Of a DNA stretch of 64,000 bases, positions 58,600-64,000 are shown piece by piece. The stretch's first letter is position 1. Every line of letters starts with the position of its first letter. Under the pieces are notes generated by a model. That model did no database searches. It saw nothing but the letters and a program-made list of their open reading frames with translations, and was not told the DNA's origin. This DNA is from Trema orientale. Lineage: Eukaryota > Streptophyta > Magnoliopsida > Rosales > Cannabaceae. The DNA lies in NCBI GenBank assembly GCA_002914845.1, contig JXTC01000369.1, forward strand, positions 257,212 through 321,211, in the 5' to 3' direction. The translations under genes were made by a program, and so were the position numbers.

Positions 58600-60480
58600 A
58601 GGTAAATAACTTACGTACCATTCATAAATTAAATAAATAACTTATTTACGACTTATTTACCATCTATTTAAAGTATTATTTTTTTTAATGACTATTTTCT
58701 TTTTAGTTATTTCAATAAATCAAGTAAATAAGTTATACATGGCTTATTTACCATGTTTTTTATTTTCTAACGCATCTTTTTTCTTTAAGTAAATAACTTA
58801 TATACCAATCGTAAATAACTTATTTACGACTTATTTACCATCTATTTACAAAGTTATCTATTTTTTCTTGGCTATTTTCTATTTAGTTTGTTTCAATAAA
58901 TCAAGTAAATAACTTATATATGACTTATTTATTATATTTTTTTATTAATCCATCTTTTTTCTTTAAGTAAATTACTTATATACCACTCGTAAATTGAGTA
59001 AATAACTTATTTATGACTTCTTTATCATCTATTTACAATGTTATCTATTTTTTTTTAGCTATTTTCTATTTAGTTTGTTTCAATAAATCAAGTAAATAAC
59101 TTATGTATGACTTATTTACCATGTTTTTTATTTTCTAACCTATCTTTTTTATAAGTAAATAACTCATATACCACTCATAAATCGAGTAAATAACTTATTT
59201 ACGACTTATTTACCATCTACTTACAATGTTATCTATTTTTGCTTAGCTATTTTCTACTTAGTTTGTTTCAGTAAATCAAGTAAATAACTTATATATGACT
59301 TATTTACCATGTTTTTTTATTTTCTAACCCATCTTTTTTTTTTTAAGTAAATAACTCATATGCCACTCGTAAATCAAGTAAATAACTTATTTACGACTTA
59401 TTTATCGTCTATTTACAATATTATCTGTTTTTTTGTAGCTATTTTCTATTTAATTTGTTTCAATAAATCAAGTAAATAACTGATATATGACTTATTTACC
59501 ATATTTTTTATTTTCTAGCCATCTTTTTTTTAAGTAAATAACTCATATACCACTCGTAAATCAAGTAAATAACTTATTTACGACTTATTTACTGTCTATT
59601 AGTATGTTATATGTTTTTTCTTAGCTATTTTCTATTTAGTTTGTTTCAATAAATCAAGCAAATAACTTACATATGACTTATTTACCATATTTTTTATTTT
59701 CTAACCCATCTTTTTTTAAAATAAATAACTTATATACTACTCGTAAATCAAGTAAGTAACTTATTTACCGTCTATTTACAATATTACTGTTTTTTCTTAG
59801 TTATTTTCTATTTAGTTTGTTTCAGTAAATCAAATAAATAACTTATATATGACTTATTTACCATTTTTTTTATTTTCTAGCCGGCCTTTTTTTTTTAAGT
59901 AAATAACTCATATACTACTCGTAAATCAAATAAATAAATTATTTACAACTTATTTACCGTCTATTTACAATGTTATCTGTTTTTTCTTAGCTATTTTTTA
60001 TTTAGTTTGTTTCAATAAATCAAGTAAATAACTGATATATGACTTATTTTCCATGTTTTTATTTTCTAACCTATCTTTTTTCTTTAAGTAAATAACTTAT
60101 ATACCACTCATAAATCGAGTAAACAGCTTATTTACGAATTATTTACCATCAATTTTTAAAACTATTTGTTTTTTTCTTGGCTATTTTCTATTTACTTTTT
60201 TCTAAATAAATCAAGTAAATGACTTATATACCACTTATTTACCATTTTTTTTATTTTTCCATTCTTATATTCTCTTCAAGTAAATAACTTATATAACACT
60301 TAAAAATCGGGGTAAATAATTGATTTACTAATAGATTTTTTTTTTTCCAAACCTATTTCTTCAAGTAAATTATGCAAATAAGTAGCTACAAATTTTTATT
60401 TTTTTCAAGGTTAATTATTTTTATATCATAATCGCTAACATCTTTTTTCTTTTAATTTTCTAAGTAAATAACTTATTTAC
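58600..60480. repeat. ~188-bp satellite array (about 9 units, dimeric)
   Basis: The marker ATTTAGTTTG (or a close variant) appears at about 58700, 58881, 59068, 59256, 59448, 59634, 59810, 60000 and 60190, spacing 176-192. Each unit holds two related halves, both starting AAATCAAGTAAATAACTTAT; one continues TTACGACTTATTTACCATC and the other ATATGACTTATTTACCATG. The core GTAAATAACTTATTTAC is a near-perfect palindrome. Non-coding. Confidence 0.92.
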
Positions 60481-60521
60481 GACATATTTACCATTGTTTT
60501 TGTATTCATTATCAATATTTT

Positions 60522-61822
60522 TAGGGCATGTCCATATTAGGGCTACCCTAATATAACCCTATGTAAGGGTACTTAATATCAACCGTCCGATTACAAATAT
60601 AAGGTATAGATGGAATCATAATAAGTTGCCTCAAATACACTACATCACAGGATAGAATTGCCATAGACCCACTAGCTCTCTCTCTTGACCCGACTGGCAC
60701 TGCTCTCTCTCTCTCTCTCTCTCTCTCCCCTCGCCATAGACCCAACTAGCCTTTGCCCTCTCTCTCTCTCTCTTGTGTACTCTCGTCTCTCTCCCTCTCA
60801 AAAAAGGCCTTAGCAATGCCCATATATGGAATTAAGCCCTCTCTCTACTCTTCTTCTCCCTCCCGATAGTGCTGGGTATTTGGTATAATGCTGCATAATT
60901 AAAACCAATTTAAGAAATCTATAATATCAAAAATAAAGTCATCCAAATTGAGACTATGGAAATCCTGATTGAGATGCCATATGCAATATTTTCAACTTTT
61001 CTATGGCTTTGGAGATAACTTAGAAAAATTTCTCCAATTTTTTAAGGTACGAATAGTGATAAAAGGGAATTCCAAACTTCAAGCGATTTATTTTGTTTAT
61101 GAAGTTTCCCAAATTCTTGGTTTGGATATATTTCCCAAAGTTAAATTATTTACCAGAGATAATAAAGAGCTGAGAAAATCAGAATTACTAGTTGATAGAT
61201 CATATATGTCTCTATCTTATTGATTGAGTACAGTTCATATCACCACTATATCAAGTAAGAAATCCATCATAAGCATAAGTCCTCACTAAGTTGAAATTAC
61301 AACTCATCCTCACTGAGCTGAAATTATAGATCATTATTAAGTTCTATGGTGATGGTGCTATTTTTGATATAAAAATGAATATTTGGGGATTTTCATCCTA
61401 TGCAGGTCCTTAATTAGGTTTTTGAAGTGACTATTGTTCTCTCCTCTTCACACTTTCTCTTTTCTAGGCCACTCGAGCTTTGAAAATTTTCTCAGTAAAT
61501 TGTGTTTATTTTCTTTTAGTTAGCAATATTTCCATCCAAGGTACCAACTTTTTTCTTCTTCAATCTCTTTTTTTTTTTTTTTTTTTCATTTTCAATCTTA
61601 GTAAATTATGTTTATTTTCTCTTTCTTTTTCTTTGGTTGTAAACGATGAGAGAGATAGACTCGATAAGAGAGAGTGAGAGAGATGACTAATCTGGTGTCA
61701 TACACTTTATTTTATCTAATGTAAGCCCTATATTCAACACTATTGATTTGCAATCAGATGACCGAGATTTGATAGCCTCACATAGGGCTATATTATGATA
61801 GTCCTATTATAGACGTGCCCTA
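60522..61822. mobile_element. 1.3-kb inverted-repeat DNA element at the satellite edge
   Basis: Begins TAGGGCATGTCCATATTAGG and ends, inverted, TAGGGCACGTCTATAATAGG. The inverted arms are about 45 bp and extend to AACCCTATGTA / TACATAGGG-like sequence. The interior holds long (TC)n runs (60702-60727, 60757-60772) and an 84-codon frame (60969-61223) with no known domain. The flanks are AT-rich, so the target duplication is ambiguous (TTT at best). Confidence 0.8.
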
Positions 61823-63853
61823 TTTGTTATTCTCTTAAGTAAGTAAAATTTTATGAATGTTTTACTATTTTTGTTCTTAAGAGTTATGTGGTTTAAAATG
61901 AATTAATATATCATGATAGGATAATGAAAGGCAAAGGGTCAATAATGTCAAAATTATATTATTCATTGAAAAAAAAACACACACACACAAAAAATTAAAA
62001 TACACGGGACATCAAAACACTCACTACACTAGTGCAGTCAAAGGCCATGGCCTCAAGATCGGATTTTCTATTAAAATAAATAAATAACAGATACGACATG
62101 AGTAAAGAAAAAGGAAGATAATAATAAAAGCATATAACAAAACTAAAAATAATATTAATGACAGCAATAATAATCATTTAAAAATATCTGACTTTCCAAC
62201 ACGCCATGACGAGATCATCTCCACACATGGCCTTATGTTTGGCATGCCCATGCCCAATAAGTAGTCGTTCGAAGTCCAACAGTGAAAGCGGGGTAAATTT
62301 GGAATACAACGAAAAGTTGATTGAAAAAGAGCCTTCCATGTAGATTTAAAATAGAAGGGGCATCTATTGAAAAAGTATCCCAGAAATAGGGTATTTCTGT
62401 TCAAACCCCTAAAATCAATGCCTAGTTTTGTGGCCCGATTGGAAGAGTTCTCAGTTCTTTATAGTTGTTTCCGTGACTTTATAGCCTATATATATAGATT
62501 GGTATATTGGAAAGGAGTTTTTTTTTTTTTTTTTTTTTTTAAAGTGAGACTTAACTGATGACCACCACTTACTACAAATTTAAAGAAAAATAACACACAC
62601 ACACTTTACCAAAGCTTGAATCCTTGATTCTCCCAAACTCACACACATATCCCTCATATCTTGGATCAACTGAACTAGCCACAGTTGGCCTATATTGGAA
62701 AGGAATTACATCAGTTAATTGCAAACTAGCTAAGTGCAAGCTGTCATTGGGTTGCAGAAGCATATTCATTGCCCAATTTCTTTGTTCTATTGTCTCTAAT
62801 TATTTTTCACACATAATTGAATTAGACAAGTGACAAATTTTAAAATCACTAACTCTTTTTATGTCTTTTATCTTTAATTAATTTAACATGTTCTTATCTT
62901 TACGTTAATGTATCAAAATTCGATTTAGGTTAAAAAAGAAAAAAGAGAGAAGCTCTGAGTAACAATGTCAATAAAAGTGTAATATTATCAACTAACAAGG
63001 GAGGGAGTTCTAACTACGTGTTAATTTTTATTCAATTGATGACTGATTTTGGAAATTGATTTGACATTTGGACTACCTTCAAGGCAACTCAACAGTGAAT
63101 GATCAACAATAACACACTAATACTTGGTCATGATGAAATCTTTTTGTAATATACACAAAGTGTCACCATAAATATGGGGATAATAACACTTTTGTACTTG
63201 TATTTCAGCTTTTTGTTTAATTTATATCTTTAATTTTGGTTATTATCATTATTAATTTTCATATTTTAAAATCTTTTTTAAATCAAACACTAATTTTAAT
63301 TTTTGAGTTTATGAAAATACCCTTTAAATTTAAATTTGAATTAGAACGAAATTAAAAATCACAAAAAAAAATTCAATATTAGAAAATTATAAAAATACGA
63401 TCAAAAAAAAAAAAAAAATTCTTCCTCGTCCCTGTCTCGCTCTCTCTCCCATGACCATCTCTCTCTTCTTTCTCTTAGGGGTTTTCTCCCTCTGCCACTT
63501 TGGGTGTGGGTGACAAAGCTCTTTTCAGTCGCAGATTAGTAGTATAAAAAATAACAAATGTCAACCTTAATTCGTCTCCCTATTTCTTTCCAGATTACAT
63601 CAAAAGAACAAAACGAAACAAAGTTGAGAGAGCAACAGGGGCTTCCTTCCGCGCCATTATCTTTTTCGACCTCCCCCAACCCTTCAGAGTTCTTTTTGCT
63701 TCCAGTTTGGAGAGTCTAGGTTTGATTTTTTCGTAAGGTTGTGGTTTTTTTGTTTGTTCGTTTTTTTTTTTTTCGGTTTAATGAAATTTTAAATTCGCAT
63801 TTTGTTTTCTAAACAACTTGAATGAATAAGTGTCTTTTTTTTTATATATATAT
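61823..63853. other. Intergenic, no supported gene
   Basis: AT-rich with a (CA)n run at 61977-61990, a 24-T run near 62517 and a TC-rich patch at 63425-63500. No gene or RNA recognised. Confidence 0.45.
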
Positions 63854-64000
63854 TGTCACGCCCCACTCCTAAGGACGTGCGCCGCATACCCACAAGGTAA
63901 AATCTTATAGGCATGCAAGGCATCTTTCTATAAACCAATAAAATTAAGAATATCTAGTCTCCAATAAATACCAATATATAATATAAAATCTAAAAACTCT
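63854..64000 (+). mobile_element. Possible LTR 5' end, cut by window edge
   Basis: TGTCACGCCCCACTCC follows a (TA)n stretch, and TGTCACGCCCC is a frequent start of plant Ty3-type LTRs. Only 147 bases are visible, so neither the second end nor a target duplication can be checked. Confidence 0.3.

Noticed and set aside
1..64000. tRNA, rRNA or known small-RNA genes
   Set aside because: No cloverleaf with A/B box sequences or rRNA-like segment was noticed on reading. A tRNAscan or Rfam run would settle this.

Overview
The window is nuclear DNA from a flowering plant, most likely a eudicot. The sequence shows GT-AG introns, AT-rich intergenic DNA, many small inverted-repeat transposons, and plant-specific gene families: CYP704 P450, 3-ketoacyl-CoA synthase, subtilase and clade A PP2C. 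One ambiguous base (position 2746) suggests a draft assembly. I saw no bacterial operon, CRISPR array, rRNA or tRNA. I cannot name the species.

Layout. 0.2-7.9 kb is a CYP704 cytochrome P450 cluster: a decayed copy (195-2475), an intact six-exon gene (3563-5852) and an exon-1 remnant (about 7530-7840). 8.3-12.4 kb is a two-unit tandem duplication, the first unit broken by about 1.3 kb of inserted DNA. 12.7-13.2 kb is a foldback element. 14.5-16.6 kb (minus strand) is a three-exon GH29 alpha-L-fucosidase of the FUC1 type. 17-28.7 kb has no recognisable gene. It holds two Mutator-like elements with exact 9-bp target duplications, one with 565-bp terminal inverted repeats, a nested series of inverted termini, and a 2.2-kb array built on the palindrome TTTACTAGTAAA. 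30.8-32.3 kb is an intronless 3-ketoacyl-CoA synthase. 33-42.2 kb is MITE-rich DNA, including a small tandem duplication just upstream of the next gene. 42.65-44.99 kb is an intronless subtilase closest to SBT1.3. 46.8-52.6 kb holds MITEs and a Mutator-like element containing a solo LTR. 54.6-56.8 kb is a four-exon clade A PP2C closest to AHG1. 58.6-60.5 kb is a satellite of about 188 bp, followed by a 1.3-kb inverted-repeat element. The last bases may be the start of an LTR.

How the genes relate. CYP704 (fatty-acid omega-hydroxylase family) and KCS (very-long-chain acyl elongation) both belong to cutin, wax and sporopollenin lipid metabolism, but they are 25 kb apart and I claim no functional cluster. 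SBT1.3 and AHG1 are neighbours in Arabidopsis (At5g51750 and At5g51760, from memory), so this pair looks like retained microsynteny stretched by transposons. The AHG1 gene has G-box/ABRE motifs upstream, an upstream ORF whose stop overlaps the start codon as ATGA, Val in place of the receptor-contacting Trp, and a possible 57-nt in-frame alternative exon.

No clearly new biological system could be proven. The best leads are the two transposon-associated palindromic satellites, the KCS lacking its usual catalytic His, and the layered translation and splicing features of the AHG1 gene.
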